64,000 nt of DNA from JACOTV01 sp964579395 (GTDB lineage: Bacteria; Patescibacteriota; Microgenomatia; UBA1406; GWC2-37-13), in the NCBI GenBank assembly GCA_964579395.1, contig CAZOFT010000006.1, forward strand, positions 1-64,000, in the 5' to 3' direction. The position numbers were made by a program, and so were the translations under genes. This document shows positions 43,601 to 51,354 of this stretch, one piece after another; position 1 is the stretch's first letter; each line of letters begins with the position of its first letter. The notes below the pieces were generated by a model, which saw only the letters and a program-made list of their open reading frames with translations, ran no database searches and was not told the origin of the DNA.

Positions 43601-45892
43601 TAAATTAATTGGGCTTAAATTTATAACTTCTTCTTTATGTTTATACAAAAATCTCAGTATTGGCATCCAATAAGGCCAATAGGGAATTCTATGTATAGTA
43701 GCCGCTTCTGTTTCGAATTGTTCCCCAAGTTGTTTGCCTATTTCCAGCATTGATGGATTTGGTATAGTTGCAACGTGCAGAAAGCGTCCGAGCAATCTAT
43801 GAAGAAAATCAGCTTTATTGTCTATCAAATCAGACCAAAGTTTTTCTAATATGGATTCTGGATCAGTCGAAATTATTACACCTTCAAGGAAAAAATCTTG
43901 TGCGATGGTAACAGAATCATTCTCTGACTGAAAGGTTTTTATTGTTACCCTCCACTTATCCAAATTGGGATATTGCTCGATTAAATGAATTGAGCAGAGT
44001 CTTATCGCACGATGCCAGAGCGGAGAAGAAAGTCTTTGTTTTAAATAATTTTCAAGATCACCTTTTACTAATTTTTCCAAAAGAATTCGTTGTCTGATCC
44101 AGTCACCGTAAGAATCGTGATCAAAGTTAAATCCCTCTCCTTCGTGTTTTAAAAGCCGTTCTCTTACAAGAGAATCAATACTTGCCCCATAAGCAGGATC
44201 TAAGTCATTAAGGTTTATTTCTGTAGCTAATTTGTCACCTTGAAGTTCGGCAATTTTCTTAAGAATGTTCTTCTTTTGCAATGGATTTTGACTATTCTCG
44301 ATATCGTTTTGCCAGAACCAATTGATTAGGTCAGACTCACCAATCCATTTAGTAACATCGATTCCAATTCCCTCACTGGACTTTTTTGCTAACAAATCCA
44401 ATACTTTAGGTCGATATAATAAACTGTTTAATTCTTTTCTTCTCGTTAAGCTTCTGAGCGTGGGAAACTTTTTTAATACTTCTTCAAGCTCATTTCCCTC
44501 AAGCTCATTTAGGGTAAATAATTGCCATTCGAAGACATTAACACCCAGATCACTTAATTTTGTTTTACATCGTCCCCATTCCTCAGGCTGACACGTAATT
44601 AGAACGGCTATATGATGTCTCAAGTCACTGCTACTGAGTAGCTTCAGGAATGTGGACAAATTTTCAAAGCCTTCTGAAGAGAAAAGCCTATCCAAACCAT
44701 CAATTACGATTGATATTTTCTTGCCCATCGAAGAGTTAAGCAGATCCTGAAGATTACTTTTCAAATCAAAGCTTTTTTGAAACAGTACAAATGTCGCAGT
44801 ATTAAAGTTTTCTGCTTTTATCCAAAGCTGAAATCCATTATCTGGAGACAATTCAATCCAACGTTTCGCTAATACTGTTTTTCCAGATCCTGAAGCACCC
44901 AACGCAATTATTGGCTGGTTTTGTTTTAGTAATTCTTTAATTTTTTCTAACTGTTTGGATCGACTAAGTTTTAAGTCATTACCGATAGTATCTCTAACAT
45001 TCTCTCTTTGTTGAGAAGAATGAGTTTGAAGTTTACCCCAGTCTGATTCGAATTTTGGCGATAACTTAAAAGCAAACTTATTGCCGATTTTCTTCAGTAA
45101 CTGATTTTTTGTAATATTACCTGCAGAAGGTCTCAACTCTTTGGTTATCTGTTGCAAAAGTGCCCAAAGCAATTGTGCCTTTTCTGTAGTTGGGTCCTCA
45201 AGGATCGTTTCGGCTAATCTATAAGCATCCTTTTCACTTCGTGAATTACTATTATCAAAGTCGAACTCGAAGTTACAAAAAGCCTGAAGTAAGGAATCCT
45301 TCTTTTCTGCTGTCACACTATGTTTTTTCACTAAATCCTGAGGACAATCGAAACTGGCATAAAGCACCCTTTCCTCTTTAGATGCAAAGTTGGCTTCATT
45401 TATTCTTTCGTGTAATTTATCGTGGTTCGTATGGATTTTCTTTTTCAGTTGCTCAAGAGCATTACTGATAGTCGAGGGGATTGTGTTAGTTGCAATTGAA
45501 AGAATGTCACTTTTAATGTCGAAAACTATTGGGTTTTGTTCAAGATATTGAAGCCAAATAGTGGAAACAAAATCTTGAGGTGCACCTTTTGTATTAAATT
45601 GAGCATTACTTTTTACTGATATTGCACAACTATTTTTTTGAGAATTAATCGTTAATTCCAAGTGGATATCATCTATTAGCCACCCGTCCACATTATTTTG
45701 AAAAGATACTTTTGTGATTAAACCATTATCTACAGTGAGAGGGGGCTCATCTGAGAGCATACACAGCAAGAAATAGGCACCTACTTTATCCTCAAAATCA
45801 TACCCACCACCACCTGTAGATTTGGCAGGAGCCACTTTCTTTTTTGCTACTGTACCAGCTTGAGATACTATTTGATCTTTTTTCATCTGCAT
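40628..45892 (-). CDS. Avs-like STAND NTPase with N-terminal nuclease-like domain
   Basis: 1754 residues. Residues 28-100 fit a PD-(D/E)XK (Cap4/DUF4297-like) nuclease pattern: GGYDFEDKVGAYFLL with E34, IDD at 73-75, and AISVKS with K94. A P-loop NTPase follows: Walker A GASGSGKT (332-339) and Walker B ISIVIDGLDRL (about 393-403), as in STAND ATPases. The remaining 1,100 or more residues are helical and contain no recognised enzyme, the place of the sensor in Avs (AVAST) antiphage proteins, which bind phage terminase or portal and then degrade DNA. It lies on a mobile element directly behind an HTH/TM gene. The assignment rests on architecture, not on detectable close similarity. Confidence 0.7.
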   Translation of the reverse strand: MQMKKDQIVSQAGTVAKKKVAPAKSTGGGGYDFEDKVGAYFLLCMLSDEPPLTVDNGLITKVSFQNNVDGWLIDDIHLELTINSQKNSCAISVKSNAQFNTKGAPQDFVSTIWLQYLEQNPIVFDIKSDILSIATNTIPSTISNALEQLKKKIHTNHDKLHERINEANFASKEERVLYASFDCPQDLVKKHSVTAEKKDSLLQAFCNFEFDFDNSNSRSEKDAYRLAETILEDPTTEKAQLLWALLQQITKELRPSAGNITKNQLLKKIGNKFAFKLSPKFESDWGKLQTHSSQQRENVRDTIGNDLKLSRSKQLEKIKELLKQNQPIIALGASGSGKTVLAKRWIELSPDNGFQLWIKAENFNTATFVLFQKSFDLKSNLQDLLNSSMGKKISIVIDGLDRLFSSEGFENLSTFLKLLSSSDLRHHIAVLITCQPEEWGRCKTKLSDLGVNVFEWQLFTLNELEGNELEEVLKKFPTLRSLTRRKELNSLLYRPKVLDLLAKKSSEGIGIDVTKWIGESDLINWFWQNDIENSQNPLQKKNILKKIAELQGDKLATEINLNDLDPAYGASIDSLVRERLLKHEGEGFNFDHDSYGDWIRQRILLEKLVKGDLENYLKQRLSSPLWHRAIRLCSIHLIEQYPNLDKWRVTIKTFQSENDSVTIAQDFFLEGVIISTDPESILEKLWSDLIDNKADFLHRLLGRFLHVATIPNPSMLEIGKQLGEQFETEAATIHRIPYWPYWMPILRFLYKHKEEVINLSPINLAKIADSWLRMLDFEGIPLRKEAAEMAMLNAEKVMREKREGVHYLDDVDKPMFRAALAGYKEYPERLKTIIEEASGKVIVPKPIKKAPKIPPEKLRALTIIGSSFDDGELMDPWPKGPKTRPDDSFEEVCLNTDAIYPIIRNDPKYASEIILTLLISPPTSRNYRWNRDPIMENLDFSRSREWYPPFYDKGPFLFFLRTKPIEGLDLIIDVVNFAADRWADRYKEARKRPPTLEIEIEGKKRKLFKDAGMYFWYRDYPPVPDVVATALIALEKWLYDLIDNEQPVDDYIKRILINTNNIAFLGLLSAVGRKKITLLSGVLKPLLSSFLFFIWEDDFIVQSDYWEITWSVRGAKAYEEAQKWYKMKHRSSSLTDYAKFLLLNQPELEDFFVENHKKWTKELKTKQLEINRKVSLSALLAALDKKNYHTEEKDGQHYWMLEYPVELKQQIEKRKELNEEKLLVSSLPMQSSYFLEKGATLTDDQAEEIWKNIQKIVTKQKSLAEKDRPDGIADAISAGIALLCKFKFDWLKKNQERYQWCLNYLTDLVVSPPPRAEFDSEHSVSKFHWDCFCSVALPYFWKDNLNSKEIRKCIALLVTSFHLTAVSNLFQTCSELRMELGEDFKKLQHYLFKVAEAKSKYYETRYEEKPSFDLGAWIKAESENFAEDKISSDLPKWSNNVVSYKEKYPTAGKRKKKHKAKAGLDTTLIKMGYQWLPLLRDAKNAQERSEWISFIREALQHMLNSVGEQSEEYEELDGVPSDWDYWVIHRAAIVSVETEDNESPETFWKPILELSGYAHYMVEHFLDDFFTYGPRLMNQDKFLKTWHKMLNYAFLSPKWSLESKKYSSWTIGDFWWRLIGLDISRSEIDLDKQKELINKSEVYIEKWAGLYLANHRCALKFIYFLSEPLGERLRLKGLIWLAGSMDKLDSYYFWSRRGDSAEKALASLLTLCWVKNKPELKGNNEAFEAFKRILNILVARQNNVAMELQDKISK

Positions 45893-45893
45893 A

Positions 45894-46391
45894 TTAGGAG
45901 TTTTTGGTCCACCATTCTGGACTAGTTACTTCCATAAACTGTCCAGAATTAAATTCATATGTGTATTCAGCAAGATTCTTGATATCGCCTTGGTCTAATC
46001 TATTTTTTATAGTCTCAAGAGCTAAGTCTTCTAGGTCTTTTTCAGTAATATGTGGCATTGCAAAAAGTGCTAGCCCAGCAACTGCGAAGGCAAAACCTAA
46101 TACAGTTTGTTTTTGCTTTACGATGTATCGTGCTATTGATCCAAACCTATTTGGAAAAAGTTCAAAACCAACACTGTGTGAATGAATCTCATAACCCTTG
46201 TAATCTAAAGCGGTTTTGTACTCATTCAACAGTTTTAAAATATCATCCTTCGAGTAACGGCGGTCACCTCGTTCATTTACTTTAACCGCCTTTAGCCTGC
46301 CACTTCTATCCCACCTGCGAAGAGTTTCAGGATGTAAGCCAAGCATTTCAGCAGCCTCTTGTAATGTAATAAGATCAGGTTGAGTTTTCAT
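45894..46391 (-). CDS. MerR-like HTH protein with transmembrane segment
   Basis: 165 residues. Residues 5-60 are a MerR/excisionase-type HTH (LQEAAEMLGLHPETLRRWDRSGRLKAVKV...RRYSKDDILKLL). A single membrane segment (TVLGFAFAVAGLALFAMP, about residues 95-112) and a short C-terminal helical region follow. One base separates its stop from the start of the Avs-like gene, so the two form an operon, with this gene first. Its HTH is nearly the same as the 62-residue protein at 48822-49010. A membrane-tied regulator or partner of the NTPase is plausible. Confidence 0.8.
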   Translation of the reverse strand: MKTQPDLITLQEAAEMLGLHPETLRRWDRSGRLKAVKVNERGDRRYSKDDILKLLNEYKTALDYKGYEIHSHSVGFELFPNRFGSIARYIVKQKQTVLGFAFAVAGLALFAMPHITEKDLEDLALETIKNRLDQGDIKNLAEYTYEFNSGQFMEVTSPEWWTKNS

Positions 46392-46620
46392 ATACTTTCT
46401 TATACTAACTTAAACAATGAAAAAATAGTTATTTTCTATTTATACTAAACCAGAAAAGTTCTGTCAATAGTTTTTGAACTAATCCCTGAAGTGCTAAAAA
46501 TTAGGAGAGGGGCTTATCCTGCAAAACTGTAGTTAGGGACTTGGATATTAAATTGTTGGAATGTTTCGTATAATCTAGTGAAGTAAGTAGATATAGAGTT
46601 CCATTCTAGTCTTAACTGGC
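46392..46620. other. Gene-free junction between island units 1 and 2
   Basis: 229 bases without a credible gene. It contains the right copy of the 10-bp repeat (46516-46525) and a TATAAT (46569-46574) with no good -35. The tRNA-Glu 3' half that simple tRNA integration would leave here is absent. Confidence 0.5.
46516..46525 (+). repeat. Candidate attachment core, right copy
   Basis: ATCCTGCAAA in the same orientation as at 36474-36483. It follows the last gene of unit 1 by about 125 bases and precedes the recombinase of unit 2 by 95 bases. The flanks do not resemble the tRNA. Confidence 0.45.
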
Positions 46621-48378
46621 TCACAATTCAGCATTTCTGACTTCGAACTTCCCTTCCTGGGCAAGTCGAGTCAGCATATCCTGTGGCAATCTTAAATCTA
46701 TCCTGATTTGGTAAGGTATCTTCTGGTCGTCTTTCTTTCTACCTGCGATTTTATCTTTTTTAGTTGCTTTTCGTGTATAAATGTTAATCCTGTCGACAAG
46801 TATGTGAATTAACTCGGATATTTCTTGCCTATCTTTCATTTTACCCTCTAGATAAGATTTGTATTTCTTAGCAAAAACTTTTAGGGTTCGAGTATAAATA
46901 TCTGATAGCTTACCTTCGCTAATTTGAAATTCGATATTAGATAAATCTCTATTTAATTCAGCCTCGCGTTGTTTAGCTCTAGCCATTCTTTCGTCAAATT
47001 CTGGGGTTTTGATATAGCCTACTTCATGTTGATGTTTCAACGCTTCGCGGCGTTCGGGTATACCATTCAATTCACGGATAAGATGTGTCATTTGCCGTTC
47101 TAGGTGCTTCTTGTTGGCTTTAGTTGATTCGAGTGAATTGACATGATTGTAGACGCTTTTGGGGTCGCTTAATAAGTCCTTTATGAAGTCTGTTACAAAT
47201 TGTTCGATTTCGTCGGCTGGGAAGGGAATGGCACTACATATAGTCGAGTATTTCTTTGAATTTTTTCCACCACAATGATAGTAATACATTCGTTTTCCGT
47301 TTTTCTTTTTACTCGTACCACTCCAATTCAAAGGCTCACGGCTCGAATATGCGTCGTAACAAGCGTGGCACTTTAATAAACCAGATAGCAGGTAAAAGTG
47401 ATTATCAGCCGTTTTAGTACTATTACGTAACGCCACTTCTTCACGAATCCGCTTTTGGGCTAGCTCGTATGTAACCCTTTCGATAATTGGTTCATGCCTA
47501 TGTGGAGATATTTCCCATTCTGTCTTTTCGATTCGTTTGTTATTTTTTGACTTACCGAAATAATAAATCCCTATATATCTTTCGTCCTTAATTATGCTTA
47601 AAACGCTACCAGCAGTCCAAAATGTTGGCTCATTAACCTTATTATTACCTTTAGCGCGCTTGCCATGAAAGATTGCCGAAGGTAAGGGTGTAAGAATCTT
47701 TTTACTAGACAGATAATCTGCAATTTGCTGTGTATTTTTCTTTTCAATGATAAAAAGGTCGAAGATTTCCCTTACCACCTCGGCTTCTTCTTCAAAAATA
47801 ATTAACTGTTTCGTTGCATTCTTCTTGTATCCATACGGTGCGTGTGCGCCCATATAAACACCTTTGTTTCTGGCCTGTTTTCTGCCAGCCTGCGTTCTTG
47901 CTTTCGTTGTTTCTATTTCAAGTTCGGCGATAACCCCTATTATCCCTAACATAGCCTTACCAAACGGGGTAGAAGTGTCTATGCTTTCGTTTGCAGATAT
48001 AAATTGAATATCGTATTGTTCGAAATAATCTATTACGTCAAGTAAAATACGTAATCGTCGGGCGAATCTATCTATGCGGTAAACCGCCACGATATCAAAG
48101 GGTTTTGCGCCGTCTGGCGCATTTTCAATATCTTCTTTCATTCTTAGAAATGCTGGCCGTTCGTCCAAAGTCGTTGTCCCACTGATTCCTTCGTCTTTAT
48201 AAATATATTGTTCTCCCGCCAATATCATGGCCTGTTCTCCATTTTCTAACTGACCCTTAGAGGTAAAAATTCCTTCTATTGCCGCTTGCTGTAAGTCCAA
48301 ACCATACTTTTCTGTCTGGTCTTCGGTTGATACACGAAGGTACATAGCGGCGCGAATTTGGCTGGTTTGATTATTCAT
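46621..48378 (-). CDS. Large serine recombinase (island unit 2)
   Basis: 585 residues. The resolvase domain has AAMYLRVSTEDQTEKYGLDLQ with the catalytic Ser and AVYRIDRFARRLRILLDVIDY; FGKAMLGIIGVIAELEIETTKARTQAGRKQA leads into the recombinase domain (NKGVYMGAHAPYGYKK), then a zinc ribbon (CHACYDAYS...YYYHCGGKN) and coiled coil. It is only distantly related to the unit 1 enzyme, so the two units arrived separately. It starts inside the 133-residue gene upstream (8-base overlap). Its last codons (VRNAEL) hold one copy of the 13-bp inverted repeat. Confidence 0.93.
   Translation of the reverse strand: MNNQTSQIRAAMYLRVSTEDQTEKYGLDLQQAAIEGIFTSKGQLENGEQAMILAGEQYIYKDEGISGTTTLDERPAFLRMKEDIENAPDGAKPFDIVAVYRIDRFARRLRILLDVIDYFEQYDIQFISANESIDTSTPFGKAMLGIIGVIAELEIETTKARTQAGRKQARNKGVYMGAHAPYGYKKNATKQLIIFEEEAEVVREIFDLFIIEKKNTQQIADYLSSKKILTPLPSAIFHGKRAKGNNKVNEPTFWTAGSVLSIIKDERYIGIYYFGKSKNNKRIEKTEWEISPHRHEPIIERVTYELAQKRIREEVALRNSTKTADNHFYLLSGLLKCHACYDAYSSREPLNWSGTSKKKNGKRMYYYHCGGKNSKKYSTICSAIPFPADEIEQFVTDFIKDLLSDPKSVYNHVNSLESTKANKKHLERQMTHLIRELNGIPERREALKHQHEVGYIKTPEFDERMARAKQREAELNRDLSNIEFQISEGKLSDIYTRTLKVFAKKYKSYLEGKMKDRQEISELIHILVDRINIYTRKATKKDKIAGRKKDDQKIPYQIRIDLRLPQDMLTRLAQEGKFEVRNAEL
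46629..46641 (+). repeat. 13-bp inverted repeat, left copy
   Basis: CAGCATTTCTGAC, three bases, then GAACT. The right end of unit 2 holds the reverse complement (GTCAGAAATGCTG at 53571-53583, with AGTTC three bases before), so 18 of 21 bases match in inverted orientation. Confidence 0.5.
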
Positions 48379-48772
48379 GGTCGTTATTATTAGTTCCTGG
48401 TATGTTGTCCTTATCTATCACTTTGTTTTTTGCTCGGAATTCGCTAGTTATTTTGTGAAGTAATTGCTTATCTTCGCTTTCCGACGACCTTACTACTACT
48501 TCTAGCCTCTGTACGCCCGTTTTTTGTTTGAAGTTAATCGAATACTTATTAAGCGCAAGGATATCCATTAAAACGCCACCTAACGCCTCTAAATCCTCGT
48601 CCTTGTAGGGTTCTTCCATGTCTTGAAACCGACTAGATTTGAAGATTTTATAGGGAATGCCCCAGCGATAACCACATCCGTTGCGAACGAAATAAACCGC
48701 CATTAAATCGTCGGAATTAAATATCTCGTCCGCAAAGTCGGGTAGTTCGTATTTTTTGTTTTTCTTATTCAT
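48371..48772 (-). CDS. Hypothetical protein upstream of recombinase 2
   Basis: 133 residues from the ATG at 48772. No recognised family; soluble, with an aromatic N-terminal region (LPDFADEIFNSDDLMAVYFVRNGCGYRWGIPYKIF) and an acidic Lys-rich end. It overlaps the recombinase start by eight bases, so it is probably an accessory to recombination or its control. TATAAT on the minus strand (48792-48787) lies 14 bases upstream, back to back with the promoter of the HTH gene at 48822. Confidence 0.6.
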   Translation of the reverse strand: MNKKNKKYELPDFADEIFNSDDLMAVYFVRNGCGYRWGIPYKIFKSSRFQDMEEPYKDEDLEALGGVLMDILALNKYSINFKQKTGVQRLEVVVRSSESEDKQLLHKITSEFRAKNKVIDKDNIPGTNNNDHE

Positions 48773-48780
48773 AATTCCTA

Positions 48781-48815
48781 TTACCAATTATAGCCTAAAG
48801 ATGTATAATTTAGTA
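48781..48815. promoter_or_regulatory. Back-to-back promoters between recombinase 2 operon and HTH gene
   Basis: Plus strand: TTACCA (48781-48786), 17 bp, TATAAT (48804-48809). Minus strand: TACTAA (48815-48810), 17 bp, TATAAT (48792-48787). The two promoters interlock, so RNA polymerase on one should exclude the other. The 62-residue HTH protein at 48822 is a candidate regulator of this site. Confidence 0.6.
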
Positions 48816-48821
48816 TAAGTT

Positions 48822-49010
48822 ATGTCAGACAAAATAAAACTATTAAGAATAAGGGAAGCTGCCGAATTGTTGGGGGTAAACCCAGAAACATTAAGGCGTT
48901 GGGACAACGAAGGCCGCCTAAAGGCCATTCGGATAGGTAAAAGACAAGATAGAAGATATAAGCCAGAAGACGTTCAAAAGATTATTGAAGGTAAAACAAA
49001 CAATGCGTAA
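48822..49010 (+). CDS. MerR-like HTH DNA-binding protein
   Basis: 62 residues, almost only a MerR/excisionase-type HTH (LRIREAAELLGVNPETLRRWDNEGRLKAIRIG...RRYKPEDVQKII). It is close in sequence to the HTH part of the protein at 45894-46391 but lacks its membrane segment. Its stop codon region overlaps the start of the 494-residue gene by eight bases (ATGCGTAA), so the two are translationally coupled. Excisionase or regulator of the divergent recombinase operon is likely. Confidence 0.88.
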   Translation: MSDKIKLLRIREAAELLGVNPETLRRWDNEGRLKAIRIGKRQDRRYKPEDVQKIIEGKTNNA

Positions 49011-50487
49011 CGATACGGGAAATGCCGCACCAAAAATACTTTTTTCAGACCACTTCAATGTTGATAAAAAGGCACTCGACGAATATGGTGCTTTCGATAT
49101 TTCATTAGTTGCCGATTTCCCCTTATTCATTGACCCTTTCCTTCTTTTTAATAGTAAAAAGCCAGAATACCAGCAGTTGCATGAAGGCATGATTACCTAT
49201 TTGCGATTCTTACGCGACAAGTCGGTTTCCCAGCCAATAGATAAAGGATTATTAGCCGCATGGTATCGTTTCAAGGAAGTAAAACAAAATTGGCTAGGTT
49301 TTTCTGTAGACGGAAATAGTGGTAGCGCGTTAGGGGCGGATTTTGCTAAAGTATTAAACGAAAACTTTGCCAAAATCTTCACTGATTACGGTCAAGAAAA
49401 GGTAACAAGAAGTTCTCACCTAGAAAAGTTATGTCTGATAAAGGACGGTGTCGGTAAAGACAATATAAGCGATTTCACAACTAATCTGACCCTCGACTTC
49501 TTACTACAATATACCCAGGCATTTGCCAAGAAGCATATTGACTCCACACTCTGCCAGGAATTTCGTATCCCGCGCGTTCGCTTTAATTATGAAACTGAAT
49601 CGTGGGAAGAAGGTACTTACCTACTACCGTCTTATCAAAATGACTTCGTAATCTTGACCCCAAAAGACTTACTGACAAAAGATGAAACCTGGATAAATAA
49701 AAATGACTTAGTTGAAGATTTTTACAATATCCCGAACGCTATCTCTAATGATGAACTGCGTGCAAAAGTTAATAACTATTTTAGAAGCGTTTTACCACAA
49801 GACCCTAAAAAGAAGGATGAAAAAGATGCCGCTGTTAAGACGATACTGGCATTTCCCGAACTTATTGACTACTACATTAAACATAAAGAAGACAATGGTG
49901 ATAGAGCTACGAGCATTAGCGAACAAAAGGTAGCACATTCAGAGCTGATGTATGTTGACCAATTTACGGCTTTCGCAAAACTACTTGCCGAAAAGACAGA
50001 CTTTTATAAAACACCGTATGATTCTTACGACGAAGCTATGCAACGAGTACAGTATCTAAAATCAGTTATTGAAAACAACGACGGCTATAGATTCTTCTAC
50101 GTAGATAACGAACCGATACGGCGAGAAGAAGATTTGAAAATTGCTTACCGCCTTACCTGGCGTGGTTCTACATTTGATTTTAATACCGAAGTAAACAATG
50201 GACGTGGCCCAGTGGATGTAAAAGTATCTAAAGGTTCAGCCGATAAGAGTCTTGTTGAACTGAAACTAGCTACAAATACCCAACTTGAAAGGAACTTGCA
50301 AAATCAGGTAGGAGTATATGAAGAAGCAAATGACACGAAGAAAAGTATCAAAGTTATTATCTATTTTACCTTTCAAGAACTGCGACGCGTTCAAGGAATA
50401 CTTAAAAGGCTAGGACTAGAAGGAAAAGAAAATATCGTTCTGATTGACGCAAGAAAAGACAATAAGCCTTCGGCTTCAAAAGCCTAA
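49003..50487 (+). CDS. PD-(D/E)XK nuclease-like protein of unknown family
   Basis: 494 residues from the ATG at 49003 (an in-frame ATG at 48985 lies deeper in the HTH gene). The N-terminal part has ISLVADFPLFIDPFLLFNS, a charged helical middle follows, and residues about 390-455 fit a PD-(D/E)XK core: GRGPVDVKVSKG then SLVELKLATNTQLERNLQNQV, with IKVIIYFTF after it. I do not recognise the whole family. Coupling with an HTH gene on a recombinase element suits a defence or element-maintenance role (inference). It is convergent with, and overlaps by four bases, the hydrolase gene. Confidence 0.65.
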   Translation: MRNDTGNAAPKILFSDHFNVDKKALDEYGAFDISLVADFPLFIDPFLLFNSKKPEYQQLHEGMITYLRFLRDKSVSQPIDKGLLAAWYRFKEVKQNWLGFSVDGNSGSALGADFAKVLNENFAKIFTDYGQEKVTRSSHLEKLCLIKDGVGKDNISDFTTNLTLDFLLQYTQAFAKKHIDSTLCQEFRIPRVRFNYETESWEEGTYLLPSYQNDFVILTPKDLLTKDETWINKNDLVEDFYNIPNAISNDELRAKVNNYFRSVLPQDPKKKDEKDAAVKTILAFPELIDYYIKHKEDNGDRATSISEQKVAHSELMYVDQFTAFAKLLAEKTDFYKTPYDSYDEAMQRVQYLKSVIENNDGYRFFYVDNEPIRREEDLKIAYRLTWRGSTFDFNTEVNNGRGPVDVKVSKGSADKSLVELKLATNTQLERNLQNQVGVYEEANDTKKSIKVIIYFTFQELRRVQGILKRLGLEGKENIVLIDARKDNKPSASKA

Positions 50488-51350
50488 TCGCTTAGTACAA
50501 ATGCTTCTACCTCGTTAGCTAAAATTTGTTCGAAGTCTTTATATCCATGATTTGCACCCACAATTAGCTTAGTCTGGCAATTTTGCATGTTTTTTTCTAT
50601 AAGACTAAGTGCTTCTTCTGGGCGGTCGGGATTACTTAAATGAAAGTATTCGTCCTTCGAACCGACAATTACCTTAGTAGGAATAGAGATACCTTTTAGG
50701 GCTGGGAAGTTGTAATCTGGCGTACAAAATTCGAACATTCTACCCAGGTCGTCTTGTTTATACCAGCTAACATAGGTTTTGTAAGATACTTCGATTGTTT
50801 CAAATTCCTTTGTAATAATTTCGCCGCCTTTTCCTTCGTCAATTTTTTTCTGTGCTTTTGCAATAAGTTCTTCAATTGGCGTTTTTGTGTACGTTTTAAG
50901 AAGCCCTTTTTTATCAAAAGGTGAAAGTAAAATAAGTTTCTCTATTTTATTTGCGTGTTTCCCTTCGTGTAGGTAGCGGATTGCTTTCATAGTGCCGAGG
51001 GAATGCCCTTGTAAAACAATTTTCTCGTAACCTTTAGCAAGTAAAAATTCAATCCACGCGTCAATGTCTATAACCGAGTCTTCCAGTAGTTCATACCTTG
51101 CGCCGATTGTTTTTATACTACCGTCGACAGTATTAAAGTCTTTTATTTTCTCACACCCGCGCGTATTAACGGGAAGAAATGAAATAGCCTTATCTTTTAG
51201 GTGATTTGCTAACACTTGTACGAAGCTGTTCTCGTAAAAATTACCTTCGAAGCCGTGAATATGTAATAAAACCTTTTTTTGCGAGTCGTCTGAAAAATAC
51301 CCTTGAAGTAGTAACCCGTCTTTTGTGGCTGTTTGTACGAGTGATGACAT
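50484..51350 (-). CDS. Alpha/beta hydrolase
   Basis: 288 residues. Oxyanion region LLHIHGFEGNFYEN, nucleophile elbow GHSLG (VLQGHSLGTMKAIRYL), acidic residue in VGSKDEYF and catalytic His in GANHGYKDF make a complete triad. It resembles the DUF1749-type hydrolases. No signal peptide, so cytoplasmic. It ends the leftward run dehydrogenase - unknown - hydrolase, each about four bases apart, which suggests one operon. Substrate unknown. Confidence 0.85.
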   Translation of the reverse strand: MSSLVQTATKDGLLLQGYFSDDSQKKVLLHIHGFEGNFYENSFVQVLANHLKDKAISFLPVNTRGCEKIKDFNTVDGSIKTIGARYELLEDSVIDIDAWIEFLLAKGYEKIVLQGHSLGTMKAIRYLHEGKHANKIEKLILLSPFDKKGLLKTYTKTPIEELIAKAQKKIDEGKGGEIITKEFETIEVSYKTYVSWYKQDDLGRMFEFCTPDYNFPALKGISIPTKVIVGSKDEYFHLSNPDRPEEALSLIEKNMQNCQTKLIVGANHGYKDFEQILANEVEAFVLSD

Positions 51351-51354
51351 AATT

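Larger units (their letters stand above)
36474..46525. mobile_element. Integrated element, unit 1 (recombinase, Avs-like cargo)
   Basis: About 10 kb, clearly more AT-rich than the flanking chromosome, with a serine recombinase at one end abutting a tRNA and a 10-bp direct repeat at the limits. Gene content is a recombinase with a 55-residue protein, a zinc-finger-like protein, a DUF5659 protein, an Ig-like membrane protein, an XRE regulator and a two-gene operon encoding an HTH/TM protein and a giant STAND NTPase. No replication or conjugation genes are seen, so it is an integrative cargo element rather than a plasmid or phage. Confidence 0.6.

Noticed and set aside
40628..45892. Restriction-modification or CRISPR system in the island
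   Set aside because: No methyltransferase motifs, Cas proteins or regularly spaced repeats are visible anywhere in the window.
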